A stretch of 39,239 nucleotides of DNA, taken from contig CAMYZQ010000003.1 in the NCBI GenBank assembly GCA_947303895.1, positions 1 to 39,239 of the forward strand, in the 5' to 3' direction. Origin of the DNA: an uncultured Bacillota bacterium (lineage in GTDB: Bacteria; Bacillota_I; Bacilli_A; RF39; UBA660). Shown one piece after another: positions 23,671 to 30,883 of the stretch. The first letter of the stretch is position 1. Every line of letters begins with the position of its first letter. Both the position numbers and the translations under genes were made by a program. Below the pieces are notes generated by a model, which was not told the origin of the DNA, ran no database searches, and saw only the letters and a program-made list of their open reading frames with translations.

Positions 23671-24264
23671 ATGAAAATTATTAGTGTATCTGAGCCGATA
23701 GTGGCTGTTAGACAAAGTCAATATCCAGAAGATAAGAAACCTGAGTTTTTATTGGTTGGTAGAAGTAATGTAGGGAAAAGCAGTTTTATCAACGCAATAG
23801 TGGAAAGGAAAGATATTGCAAGAGTATCTTCTAATCCAGGTAAAACTCAAACATTAAACTTTTATAATGTTAATAATGATTTCTATATTGTTGATGTTCC
23901 TGGTTATGGATATGCAAATGTATCTAAGGAAATGCAACAAAAATTTGGATTAATGATTGAAGAATATTTAGCAAATAGGGATAATTTAGAAAGAGTATAT
24001 ATGCTTGTAGATTTTAGAATTAAACCAACTAATGATGATATGCTTATGTACAATTTCTTAAAGTATCATAATTTACCTGTTACTATAGTTATGACTAAAG
24101 TAGATAAGGTATCAAGAAATGATAGAGATAAAAATCTAAATCTTATTAAAAATACATTAAATGTATTTGAAGAAGATAATATGGTATTATTCTCTGCTAA
24201 GACTAAACTTGGTAAGAGTGAAATACATAATGAACTAGAGAAAATAGTTTATAATAAAGAATAG
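23671..24264 (+). CDS. ysxC: Ribosome biogenesis GTPase YsxC/EngB
   Basis: 197 residues. G1 GRSNVGKSSF, G2 region SSNPGKTQTLNFY, G3 DVPGYGYA, G4 TKVDK, G5 SAKTK. EngB acts in late assembly of the 50S subunit. RBS AGGAGATTAG. It is followed by Der, another 50S-assembly GTPase; the terminator between them may be partly read through, since no promoter is obvious before der. Confidence 0.96.
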   Translation: MKIISVSEPIVAVRQSQYPEDKKPEFLLVGRSNVGKSSFINAIVERKDIARVSSNPGKTQTLNFYNVNNDFYIVDVPGYGYANVSKEMQQKFGLMIEEYLANRDNLERVYMLVDFRIKPTNDDMLMYNFLKYHNLPVTIVMTKVDKVSRNDRDKNLNLIKNTLNVFEEDNMVLFSAKTKLGKSEIHNELEKIVYNKE

Positions 24265-24280
24265 TTTCTATTCTTTTTTT
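24256..24280 (+). terminator. Terminator overlapping the ysxC stop codon
   Basis: AAAGAATAG/CTATTCTTT 9-bp stem, TTT loop, T run; the stop TAG is in the 5' arm. Confidence 0.85.
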
Positions 24281-24302
24281 GAGTATTAAGGAGGTGAGTG
24301 TA

Positions 24303-25613
24303 ATGAAGTTACCAACTGTTGCGTTAGTAGGTAGACCTAATGTAGGTAAATCAACTATATTTAATAGATTAATGGGAAGAAAAATATCTATAATTGAAGA
24401 TACTCCAGGTGTTACTAGAGATAGAATTTATGGAGTAGGTAAATATGGTGACTATAAGTTTAATGTTATTGATACTGGTGGTATAGATTTATCTAATGAA
24501 AAGTTCAATGAACAAATTAAAATGCAAGCAGAACTAGCTATAGATGAAGCTGATGTAGTTGTATTTGTTGTTGATGGAATAGAAGGTTTAAATCAAAATG
24601 ACTTAGAAGTTAGAAATATATTATATAGATCTAATAAGAAAGTTATTGTAGCTGTTAATAAGATGGATGCTAAAGCATCTAAAGATAATTTATATGACTT
24701 CTATGAACTTGGATTTGAAAAAGTAATTGGTATAAGTGCTGAACATGGTACTGGTTTTGATAATCTATTTAAAGAAGTAGTATCTGATTTTAAAGAACAA
24801 GATAATTTTGAATGGGATGAAGACAAGATTAAGTTCTGCGTAATAGGTAGACCTAATGTTGGTAAAAGTTCACTTGTTAATGCTATACTTCATGAAGAAA
24901 GAGTAATAGTATCTGATGTAGCTGGTACAACAAGAGACTCAATAGACACTCCATTTAATTATGATAAGAAAGAATATATTATAATTGATACTGCTGGTAT
25001 GAGAAAAAAGGGTAAAATATATGAAGATGTAGAAAAATATAGTTTACTTAGAGCAATGAAATCAATTGTAAGATCTGATGTATGTGCATTAGTTATTAAT
25101 GCAGAAGAAGGAATAATAGAACATGATAAACATATCGCTTCTTATGCTATAGATGAAGGTAAACCTCTAGTTATAGTAGTTAATAAAATAGACGCAGTAC
25201 CTGATTTTGATAAAAAAGAGTTTGAAAAGAAAATAAGAGCAGAATTCCAATTCTTATCTTATATTCCAATAGTATACTTAAGTGCATTAAAGGGAACTAA
25301 AGTTCATACATTAATGCCTGAAATTATTAGAGTATATGAAAACTCTAGAAAAGAACTTAAAACAAGTTTATTAAATAATGTTATTAGAGATGCATATGAT
25401 AGTAATATTCCTCCTTCATTTAAAGGAAGAAGATTAAAGATTTATTATTGTACTCAAACAGGAGTAGCTCCTATTAGAATTGATTGTTTCGTTAATGATA
25501 AGAGATTAATTCATTTCTCATATTTAAGATATTTAGAGAATCAATTAAGAGCTAATTTTGATCTAGAGGGAACACCAATAGAATTTAACTTTAAAAATAG
25601 ATCTGATGAGTAA
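24303..25613 (+). CDS. der: GTPase Der (EngA), tandem G domains
   Basis: 436 residues, the standard length. First G domain GRPNVGKSTIFNRL, DTGGID, NKMD; second GRPNVGKSSLVNA, DTAGMRKKG, NKID; C-terminal KH-like domain. Essential for 50S assembly. The ATG at 24303 is placed 6 nt after a perfect AAGGAGGTGA. The next upstream promoter is that of ysxC. Confidence 0.97.
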   Translation: MKLPTVALVGRPNVGKSTIFNRLMGRKISIIEDTPGVTRDRIYGVGKYGDYKFNVIDTGGIDLSNEKFNEQIKMQAELAIDEADVVVFVVDGIEGLNQNDLEVRNILYRSNKKVIVAVNKMDAKASKDNLYDFYELGFEKVIGISAEHGTGFDNLFKEVVSDFKEQDNFEWDEDKIKFCVIGRPNVGKSSLVNAILHEERVIVSDVAGTTRDSIDTPFNYDKKEYIIIDTAGMRKKGKIYEDVEKYSLLRAMKSIVRSDVCALVINAEEGIIEHDKHIASYAIDEGKPLVIVVNKIDAVPDFDKKEFEKKIRAEFQFLSYIPIVYLSALKGTKVHTLMPEIIRVYENSRKELKTSLLNNVIRDAYDSNIPPSFKGRRLKIYYCTQTGVAPIRIDCFVNDKRLIHFSYLRYLENQLRANFDLEGTPIEFNFKNRSDE

Positions 25614-25614
25614 T

Positions 25615-25642
25615 AAAAACAACCAAAAATGGTTGTTTTTTA
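25615..25642 (+). terminator. Intrinsic terminator of der
   Basis: AACAACCA/TGGTTGTT stem with AAAA loop, extended by A/T pairs, T run. Confidence 0.9.
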
Positions 25643-25652
25643 ATTGTAAAAA

Positions 25653-25661
25653 TGATATAAT
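25653..25661 (+). promoter_or_regulatory. Extended -10 promoter (TGATATAAT)
   Basis: Drives the DUF1292 gene and the gene after it. Confidence 0.6.
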
Positions 25662-25686
25662 GTATTCATAATAAGGGAGAATAAAA

Positions 25687-25995
25687 ATGGATAGAGAGTT
25701 AGAAACTTTTAAAGTTATTGATGAAAAAGGAAACGAACTTGTAGCTACAGTTGTAACTAGACTTGAAATTAAAGGGACTGATAAGAAATATCTTATTTAT
25801 TCTATTGATGATGTAGAAGATACTAGAGATGTTCCTGATGAAGAAAAGAAAGTTTTTATCATGGCTGCAAGAATAGACGTTGATGAAAATGGTAATGAAA
25901 AACTATTCAATTTAACTGATGATGCAGAAAAGAAAACTGTCTATAATGCATTTGCTGAAAGTTATAAGGAATTGGTTAGTGCTAGTAGAGAATAG
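25687..25995 (+). CDS. DUF1292-like small protein
   Basis: 102 residues. TFKVIDEKGNELVATVV, DKKYLIYSIDD and DENGNEKLFNLTDDAE fit the DUF1292 (YrzB-like) beta fold: two strands around an acidic-glycine turn, then a DYLVY-type strand. Function of the family is unknown. RBS AAGGGAGA. It is followed after 9 nt by the coiled-coil acidic protein, with which it shares a transcript. A related domain is the N-terminus of the protein at 19852. Confidence 0.8.
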   Translation: MDRELETFKVIDEKGNELVATVVTRLEIKGTDKKYLIYSIDDVEDTRDVPDEEKKVFIMAARIDVDENGNEKLFNLTDDAEKKTVYNAFAESYKELVSASRE

Positions 25996-26004
25996 GAGGA
26001 CAAT

Positions 26005-27159
26005 ATGGAAGTATTAGATGAAAAACTAGAGTATGAATATAATAATGATCTTGATACTGATTTAGAAATTATTGAAGAAAAATCTCCTGTATATATTAGA
26101 AAAGATTCTATCCCTGATGTTCTTGCTGTAAGAAATCTAGATGATGCTATTGTAGCTAAAGAAACTGAAAAAACTGCTAAAGAAAACGAAGTATCTGAAG
26201 TTCAAGCAAAAAGAAAAGAACTTAGTGATAAGATTGGTATTATAAATAATGGTCAACATATTAATCAAGTTGCTGCAAAACTTGCTAATTTAAGAAAATT
26301 AGATGAGGAAATAGTTGTAAAAGAAAGTGAACTTGAAGAAATATATGCAGATTTAAGAAAACTTCAAGAAGATAGAGATGCTTTAGATGAAACCGCTAGA
26401 AATATGGTTGACAAGATGACTGATGAATATAATGAGATAGTTGAAAAGCAAATAAGATTAGTAGAAAAGTATAGATCTACAGCAGATTATACAGTATATA
26501 AAGATGCATTAGATCTAACTGATGATGCAAATGAATTCGCTGCATATTATAATTATAAAGCTATACTTGATGGAAATGAGATTAAACCTGAAGAAGAAAA
26601 AGTAGAGGAAACTAAAGAAGAAGTTGCTGAACAAAAGGTTGAAGAAACTGAAGAAAAAGAAGTTGAAGCTCCAGAAGCTGAAAAAGCTGTAGTAACTGAA
26701 TTGTCTGAAGTTAAAGTTGATTCTCTTCCTGAAGCTGAAGTAGCTGAGAATAAAGAAGAAAAGGATGAAGAAGTTGCTCCTAGTGAACCAGTTAAAGCTG
26801 AAGTAACTCCAATAGTTGAAGAAAAAGTAGCAATGCCTACATTTGAAGAATTAATGGAAAAAGCAAAAGAAGCTGAAGCGCAAAGTGTTGAAAAAGCTGA
26901 AGTAACTTCAATTGCTGAACAAAAGGTTGAAGAAACTAAACCTGAAGTAACTGCTGAAGTTCCTGAAACTCCAGTAGCAGAAGTAACTCCATTAGCTACA
27001 CCAGAAGTTAAACAAGAACAAGAATTAAAAATAGCTATATTAACTAGCAAGAATGATAAGATTGCAGAAACTGATGGTGCTAAGGTAACAGGTATTAAAG
27101 AGGTATTTGCAAACAGTAAAACTGTAGAAGAAGCAAAAACTTTAGAATTAAGTGCATAA
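26005..27159 (+). CDS. Long coiled-coil protein with Glu/Val/Pro repeats, unknown function
   Basis: 384 residues. Residues about 45-140 are a strong coiled coil; residues about 190-335 are low-complexity acidic repeats built from EEKVEE, AEVTP and PVAEVTPLATPEV-type units, containing MPTFEELMEKAKEAE. No membrane segment or signal peptide. Its linker matches the tail-anchored protein at 2266 and its PTFEEL motif matches the protein at 19852, so these genes share ancestry or a common short interaction motif. RBS AGGAGGACAAT. Confidence 0.72.
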   Translation: MEVLDEKLEYEYNNDLDTDLEIIEEKSPVYIRKDSIPDVLAVRNLDDAIVAKETEKTAKENEVSEVQAKRKELSDKIGIINNGQHINQVAAKLANLRKLDEEIVVKESELEEIYADLRKLQEDRDALDETARNMVDKMTDEYNEIVEKQIRLVEKYRSTADYTVYKDALDLTDDANEFAAYYNYKAILDGNEIKPEEEKVEETKEEVAEQKVEETEEKEVEAPEAEKAVVTELSEVKVDSLPEAEVAENKEEKDEEVAPSEPVKAEVTPIVEEKVAMPTFEELMEKAKEAEAQSVEKAEVTSIAEQKVEETKPEVTAEVPETPVAEVTPLATPEVKQEQELKIAILTSKNDKIAETDGAKVTGIKEVFANSKTVEEAKTLELSA

Positions 27160-27184
27160 AAATGTGTTAAAAACACATTTTTTT
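27158..27184 (+). terminator. Intrinsic terminator
   Basis: AAATGTGTT/AACACATTT stem with AAA loop and T run, one base after the stop codon. Confidence 0.9.
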
Positions 27185-27195
27185 CTTTAAAAACG

Positions 27196-27224
27196 TTGAT
27201 TTTATAACAAAAAAATGGTATATT
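27196..27224 (+). promoter_or_regulatory. HU promoter TTGATT-N17-TATATT, extended
   Basis: TTGATT 27196-27201, 17-nt spacer, TATATT 27219-27224 preceded by TGG. The start site would fall about 27231, at the foot of a hairpin. Confidence 0.75.
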
Positions 27225-27231
27225 TAACTTG

Positions 27232-27249
27232 TAAGCATAGATGTGCTTA
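27232..27249 (+). other. 5'-terminal stem-loop in the HU mRNA leader
   Basis: TAAGCA/TGCTTA with loop TAGATG, lying right at the predicted transcription start; possible mRNA-stabilising structure. Confidence 0.5.
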
Positions 27250-27276
27250 TGATTTCAAAATAGGAGGAATTTGAAT

Positions 27277-27552
27277 ATGAACAAATCAGAAATCGTAGAA
27301 GCAATTGCTAAGGAAGCTGGAATTACTAAAGCTGATGCTGAAAGAGCATTAAACGCATTCCAAACAGTTGTTGCAAAAGCATTAAAAGGTGGTAAAAAAA
27401 TTACTTTAACAGGTTTTGGTACTTATGCAGTATCAACTAGAAAAGCTAGAAATGGTAGAAATCCAAGAACTGGTGCTACAGTTAAGATTCCTGCAAGAAA
27501 AGCTGTTACATTCAAAGTTGGTTCTAAATTAAAAGACGCTGTTAATAAATAA
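27277..27552 (+). CDS. hup: DNA-binding protein HU
   Basis: 91 residues, standard HU/IHF fold. MNKSEIVEAIAKEAGITKADAERAL, GFGTYAVSTRKARNGRNP (the beta-arm with the Arg-Asn-Pro tip), KIPARKAVTFKVGSKLK. Nucleoid-associated dimer. ATG at 27277 chosen (9 nt from AGGAGG); the TTG at 27271 is too close to the RBS. Own promoter and leader hairpin. Confidence 0.97.
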   Translation: MNKSEIVEAIAKEAGITKADAERALNAFQTVVAKALKGGKKITLTGFGTYAVSTRKARNGRNPRTGATVKIPARKAVTFKVGSKLKDAVNK

Positions 27553-27561
27553 TAATAAAAG

Positions 27562-27588
27562 AAAAGGCATTTTATAAATGTCTTTTTT
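27562..27588 (+). terminator. Intrinsic terminator of hup
   Basis: AAAAGGCATT/AATGTCTTTT stem with one G-U, loop TTATA, T run; followed 3 nt later by TGCTATAAT. Confidence 0.85.
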
Positions 27589-27590
27589 AG

Positions 27591-27599
27591 TGCTATAAT
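27591..27599 (+). promoter_or_regulatory. Extended -10 promoter (TGCTATAAT) of cca
   Basis: TGCTATAAT 18 nt before the ATG; RBS GGTGATAC. Confidence 0.65.
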
Positions 27600-27616
27600 A
27601 TTTATATGGTGATACT

Positions 27617-28405
27617 ATGTATGAATTAGGATTAGAAATATTAAGTATATTGTTTCAACATAAGTTTGAGGCTTATATAGTTGGTGGTTTTCCTAGAGAT
27701 ATGTATTTAGGAATAGAGAGTAATGATATAGATATTACAACTAATGCTGATTTAAATGATTTACAAAATATATTTGATAACGTTAAAGAAAATGGATTTA
27801 TGTCATATATTCTTGAATATAAAGATCATGTATTTCAAATAACTACATTTAGAAAAGATAATTCTTATGTGGATAATAGAAAACCTGATATTCAAGAAAG
27901 AGTAGATACTTTAGACGAAGATCTTCAAAGAAGAGATTTTATTATTAATACACTATGTATTAATAGAAATGGTAAATATATTGATTTATTAGGTGCTAAA
28001 GAAGATATAGATAATAAGATAATTAGAACCGTTAAAGAACCTAATATATCTTTTAGAGAAGATGCTCTTAGAATGCTTAGATGTATTAGATTTTCATCAT
28101 TACTAGGTTTTACTATAGATGAAAATACTAAGAATGCTATTATAGCTAATAAAGAATTAATTAGAAATCTATCTTTCTTTAGAAAGAAACAAGAGTTAGA
28201 TAAGATATTCTCTGATATTAATTATCAAAGAGGATTAAACTTAATTAAAGAATTAGGTTTAGAAGAGGTATTATCTATAAAAATAGTTAATAATATATAT
28301 GCAGATGATTATTTACATGTATGGGCTTCATTAGAATATAGTGATGAATATCCATTTACTAGAAAAGAGAAAGCTGTAATAGAGTTATATAGACAATCTA
28401 ACTAA
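27617..28405 (+). CDS. cca: Short class II CCA-adding/poly(A) polymerase-type nucleotidyltransferase
   Basis: 262 residues. Nucleotidyltransferase head with GGFPRD and the metal-binding DIDITT; LQRRDFIINTLC (RRD nucleotide-recognition motif); neck motif REDALRMLRCIRFS. These identify a class II CCA enzyme, which repairs or builds tRNA 3' ends. Typical Bacillus CCA is about 400 residues; here the C-terminal body and tail are mostly missing, although the ORF ends cleanly and dnaD follows. It may be a naturally minimal form rather than a pseudogene. The one tRNA in the window has CCA encoded. Confidence 0.88.
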   Translation: MYELGLEILSILFQHKFEAYIVGGFPRDMYLGIESNDIDITTNADLNDLQNIFDNVKENGFMSYILEYKDHVFQITTFRKDNSYVDNRKPDIQERVDTLDEDLQRRDFIINTLCINRNGKYIDLLGAKEDIDNKIIRTVKEPNISFREDALRMLRCIRFSSLLGFTIDENTKNAIIANKELIRNLSFFRKKQELDKIFSDINYQRGLNLIKELGLEEVLSIKIVNNIYADDYLHVWASLEYSDEYPFTRKEKAVIELYRQSN

Positions 28406-28413
28406 TAATAGTA

Positions 28414-28419
28414 TATAAT
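28414..28419 (+). promoter_or_regulatory. -10 element (TATAAT) before dnaD
   Basis: TATAAT at 28414-28419 (context AGTATATAAT), 20 nt before the AAAGGAGGG RBS and ATG; no TGN and no clear -35. Read-through from cca is also possible. Confidence 0.45.
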
Positions 28420-28439
28420 GTAGAAAAGGAGGGTTTATT

Positions 28440-29069
28440 ATGAATAAGTTACTAAAAGATGCTTTAAAAGTTAATGGTAATATTATTATTCCTGAATATT
28501 TATTAAAATATGGAAGTGAACTTAATCTTGAAATGGATGAGTTTATTTTACTTGTTTATTTGATTAATCAAAAAGACTTAGTAGCATTTGATGTTAATGA
28601 TTTATCCTCTAAGTTATATATAGAAAGTAATAGAGTTCTAGAATTAATTAGTTCTCTTAATGAAAAAAATTATATATCTATTGAAATGAAGAAAACTAGT
28701 GGAGTTATCGAAGAATTCATTTCAACAGATTTATTCTTTAATAAAATAGAAAGTATGATTATATCTACTAAAGATGAAGTAAGTAATAATGATATATATT
28801 CTATATTTGAATCAGAATTTGGTAGAACACTTAGTCCTACTGAAACTGAAATTATTAGTAATTGGATTGAAAGTGATATTCCAGAAGAATTAATTAAAGA
28901 AGCTTTAAAAGAAGCTATACTATCTGGAGTTCATAATATGAGATATATAGATAAGATTCTATTTGAATGGACTAAAAAAGGATATAAAGAAGCTAGTGAT
29001 ATAAAAAGAAAGCCAGAAAAAGAAGAAAAAATAGAAGAAATCTATGATTATGATTGGTTAAATGAATAG
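28440..29069 (+). CDS. dnaD: Primosomal protein DnaD
   Basis: 209 residues. N-terminal winged-helix-like region (residues 1-85), then the DnaD/DnaB2 domain: IFESEFGRTLSPTETEII, ELIKEALKEAILSGVHN, MRYIDKILFEWTKKG. The acidic/aromatic C-terminus (YDYDWLNE) is typical of DnaD. It acts with DnaB/DnaI in loading the replicative helicase. RBS AAAGGAGGG. Confidence 0.92.
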   Translation: MNKLLKDALKVNGNIIIPEYLLKYGSELNLEMDEFILLVYLINQKDLVAFDVNDLSSKLYIESNRVLELISSLNEKNYISIEMKKTSGVIEEFISTDLFFNKIESMIISTKDEVSNNDIYSIFESEFGRTLSPTETEIISNWIESDIPEELIKEALKEAILSGVHNMRYIDKILFEWTKKGYKEASDIKRKPEKEEKIEEIYDYDWLNE

Positions 29070-29090
29070 AGGATATCCTCTATTTTTTTA
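29065..29090 (+). terminator. Terminator containing the dnaD stop codon
   Basis: AATAGAGG/CCTCTATT stem, ATAT loop, T run; stop TAG in the 5' arm. Confidence 0.9.
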
Positions 29091-29147
29091 ATTGAAATAA
29101 AAATAATTTTATTTTATAATATAGTTATATAGTAGGTGGTGATAAAT

Positions 29148-30116
29148 GTGGATTATTTTAAGAATATAGGTTTATCTTATACTGGTGATTATATAGTACA
29201 AGGATCTAATATAGATAAATGTGAAAAATCAGAAAAATTATCTGCTAAATACACCGAACTATTTGTTAGAAAAGATGGAAAAGAATCTAACATAGAGGAT
29301 TTAAAAAAGGTATATCATGGAAAAGTTTATTTTCATTTACCTACATTAAGACATGATTTATCTAATTTAAAAGCTCTTACTAATACTGTTATAGATCTAG
29401 TTAGAGCAGGTTTTCATGATGCTATTATAGATGCATCTACACTACCACTTGATTTATATGATTGGTCTACATCAGAAGAACAAGAAGATTATATTAGAAC
29501 ATTATCAAATGGATATGCACAATTAATATCTAATGGTATTAATTTATATATAGAGAATACTAGTAATGATAAAGGGACTTCTTATTATGGAAGTAAAGTA
29601 GAACATTTATCAGATTTAGTTTTATATACTAGGAATACTTTATTTAAAAATTATGATTTTCCAAAAGATAAAGTAGAGACATCTATTGGAGTTTCATTTA
29701 ATATTACTAAGTTATATGAAAATGTTGGTGAATATTCTAAATGGTTTAATATACTTGGTAATAATATTAAATTAATAAAAGTAGCAGATGTAGATAATGC
29801 TATATCTATATTTGATGGTATATTAAATTCTGTTAAAGATAATAATTTAGTTTCTATAATATTTCTTCAAACTAATAATGAAATAGAAGAAGTTAAAAAG
29901 AAATATAGAAAGTTTGAATACTTAATTAATATTAAAAATAGTGGACAAACTTTATCTTTAGATAATTATTCTGATATTAATATTAAAGATGATAATGAAG
30001 AATATGATTTTAGTGCTAATAACCAAAGTGGTTATTCGTCTATAGTTATTATTTCTATGATTATTATAACTATTTTAGTAGCAGGAGTAATGCTTTATAT
30101 TAAGTTTAAAAACTAA
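29148..30116 (+). CDS. Tail-anchored TIM-barrel-like (sugar phosphate isomerase/AP endonuclease-like) protein
   Basis: 322 residues. Segments KVYFHLPTLRHDLSN, TVIDLVRAGFHDAIIDAST, EEQEDYIRTLSNGYAQLISNGINLYIENTSND and IGVSFNITKL follow the strand-helix order of xylose-isomerase-like TIM barrels (IEN at the strand where the metal-binding Glu sits). Several expected metal His residues are not obvious, so activity is doubtful. A single membrane helix at about 299-318 ends YIKFKN, an unusual tail anchor for this fold. GTG at 29148 fits the RBS AGGTGGTG; an ATG two bases earlier is out of frame. Function unknown. Confidence 0.65.
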   Translation: MDYFKNIGLSYTGDYIVQGSNIDKCEKSEKLSAKYTELFVRKDGKESNIEDLKKVYHGKVYFHLPTLRHDLSNLKALTNTVIDLVRAGFHDAIIDASTLPLDLYDWSTSEEQEDYIRTLSNGYAQLISNGINLYIENTSNDKGTSYYGSKVEHLSDLVLYTRNTLFKNYDFPKDKVETSIGVSFNITKLYENVGEYSKWFNILGNNIKLIKVADVDNAISIFDGILNSVKDNNLVSIIFLQTNNEIEEVKKKYRKFEYLINIKNSGQTLSLDNYSDINIKDDNEEYDFSANNQSGYSSIVIISMIIITILVAGVMLYIKFKN

Positions 30117-30137
30117 CTTTTTGGTTAGTTTTTTTTA
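30107..30137 (+). terminator. Terminator overlapping the stop codon at 30116
   Basis: AAACTAAC/GTTAGTTT stem with loop TTTTTG, then a T run; stop TAA lies in the 5' arm. Confidence 0.88.
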
Positions 30138-30147
30138 TGTTCATTTT

Positions 30148-30176
30148 TTGACATAAACACTAAAATATGGTATTAT
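30148..30176 (+). promoter_or_regulatory. Strong promoter TTGACA-N17-TATTAT
   Basis: TTGACA 30148-30153, spacer 17, TATTAT 30171-30176 preceded by TGG. A GCTTT/AAAGC hairpin (30183-30196) lies at the predicted 5' end of the transcript. Confidence 0.85.
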
Positions 30177-30217
30177 ATAATAGCTTTAAAAAAAGCGAGA
30201 AGTAGGTGAAAAAATCT

Positions 30218-30835
30218 ATGAAATTAGTAAAAAAATTCGATAAAAAAATTATTGTAGTTTTTACTATTTGCATGGTTTTCTTAATATCTCTTGCAGTTGT
30301 TTTAGGTAACATCGATACAAGAGAGTTAGCTTTATTAAAAGCTGATTTATCAAGCTCTGAAAAATTAGTATTAGATAATAATACTAAGATGAGTAAAGAC
30401 TCTAACTTAGAAGTTAGACAAATCGTATATGATGGTATGACTTTAAAAGAGTTAGGAGAAAAATTAGAAAGATCAATGCCTGATACTATAGATGGTTATG
30501 GTGAATTCTTAGCTAATCTATGTATAGAAAAAGGTGTAGACCCATATGTTGCTTTAGGTATTATGTTACTTGAAACAGGATGTAAATGGGGATGTAGTTC
30601 TTTAACTAGAAACTGTAATAACGTTGGTGGTATAAAAGGATCACCTAGTTGTGGTGGAGGTTCATATAGAAGATGGGATACTATGGAAGATGGTATGACA
30701 AGCTTCGTAAGTAACCTAGCTGGATATTATGCACAAGGTTTAGATACACCTGAGAAAATGAATCCTAAATATGCTGAGTCTAATACTTGGGCTATGAAAG
30801 TAAGAAATTACATGTCACAAATAAGAGCAAAGTAA
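30218..30835 (+). CDS. Membrane-anchored glucosaminidase-type cell-wall hydrolase
   Basis: 205 residues. N-terminal membrane anchor (residues 10-31), a short stalk, then a lysozyme-like PF01832-type domain: VALGIMLLETGCKWG with Glu119 as candidate acid, NCNNVGGIKG, YRRWDTMEDGMTSFVSNLAGYY, and TWAMKVRNYM. This family cuts the glycan chain of peptidoglycan after GlcNAc. Three or four cysteines near the active site may form disulfides. ATG at 30218 fits the RBS AGTAGGTG. It implies peptidoglycan in this organism. Confidence 0.85.
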   Translation: MKLVKKFDKKIIVVFTICMVFLISLAVVLGNIDTRELALLKADLSSSEKLVLDNNTKMSKDSNLEVRQIVYDGMTLKELGEKLERSMPDTIDGYGEFLANLCIEKGVDPYVALGIMLLETGCKWGCSSLTRNCNNVGGIKGSPSCGGGSYRRWDTMEDGMTSFVSNLAGYYAQGLDTPEKMNPKYAESNTWAMKVRNYMSQIRAK

Positions 30836-30851
30836 TTGCTCTTATTTTTTT
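30821..30851 (+). terminator. Terminator with stop codon in its loop
   Basis: ATAAGAGCAA/TTGCTCTTAT perfect 10-bp stem, loop AGTAA holding the TAA stop, T run. Confidence 0.9.
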
Positions 30852-30858
30852 GTTTTTA

Positions 30859-30867
30859 TGATATAAT
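30859..30867 (+). promoter_or_regulatory. Extended -10 promoter (TGATATAAT)
   Basis: 17 nt before the ATG at 30884. Confidence 0.6.
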
Positions 30868-30883
30868 TTTATTAGGTGATAAC

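Noticed and set aside
26553-27176. Minus-strand 207-codon Ser/Thr-rich frame
   Set aside because: Mirror of the low-complexity Glu/Val repeat gene; composition is explained by reverse complement of GAA/GTA codons.
29146-29169. ATG at 29146 as the start of the TIM-barrel-like gene
   Set aside because: It is out of frame and stops after seven codons; GTG at 29148 is in frame and suits the RBS.
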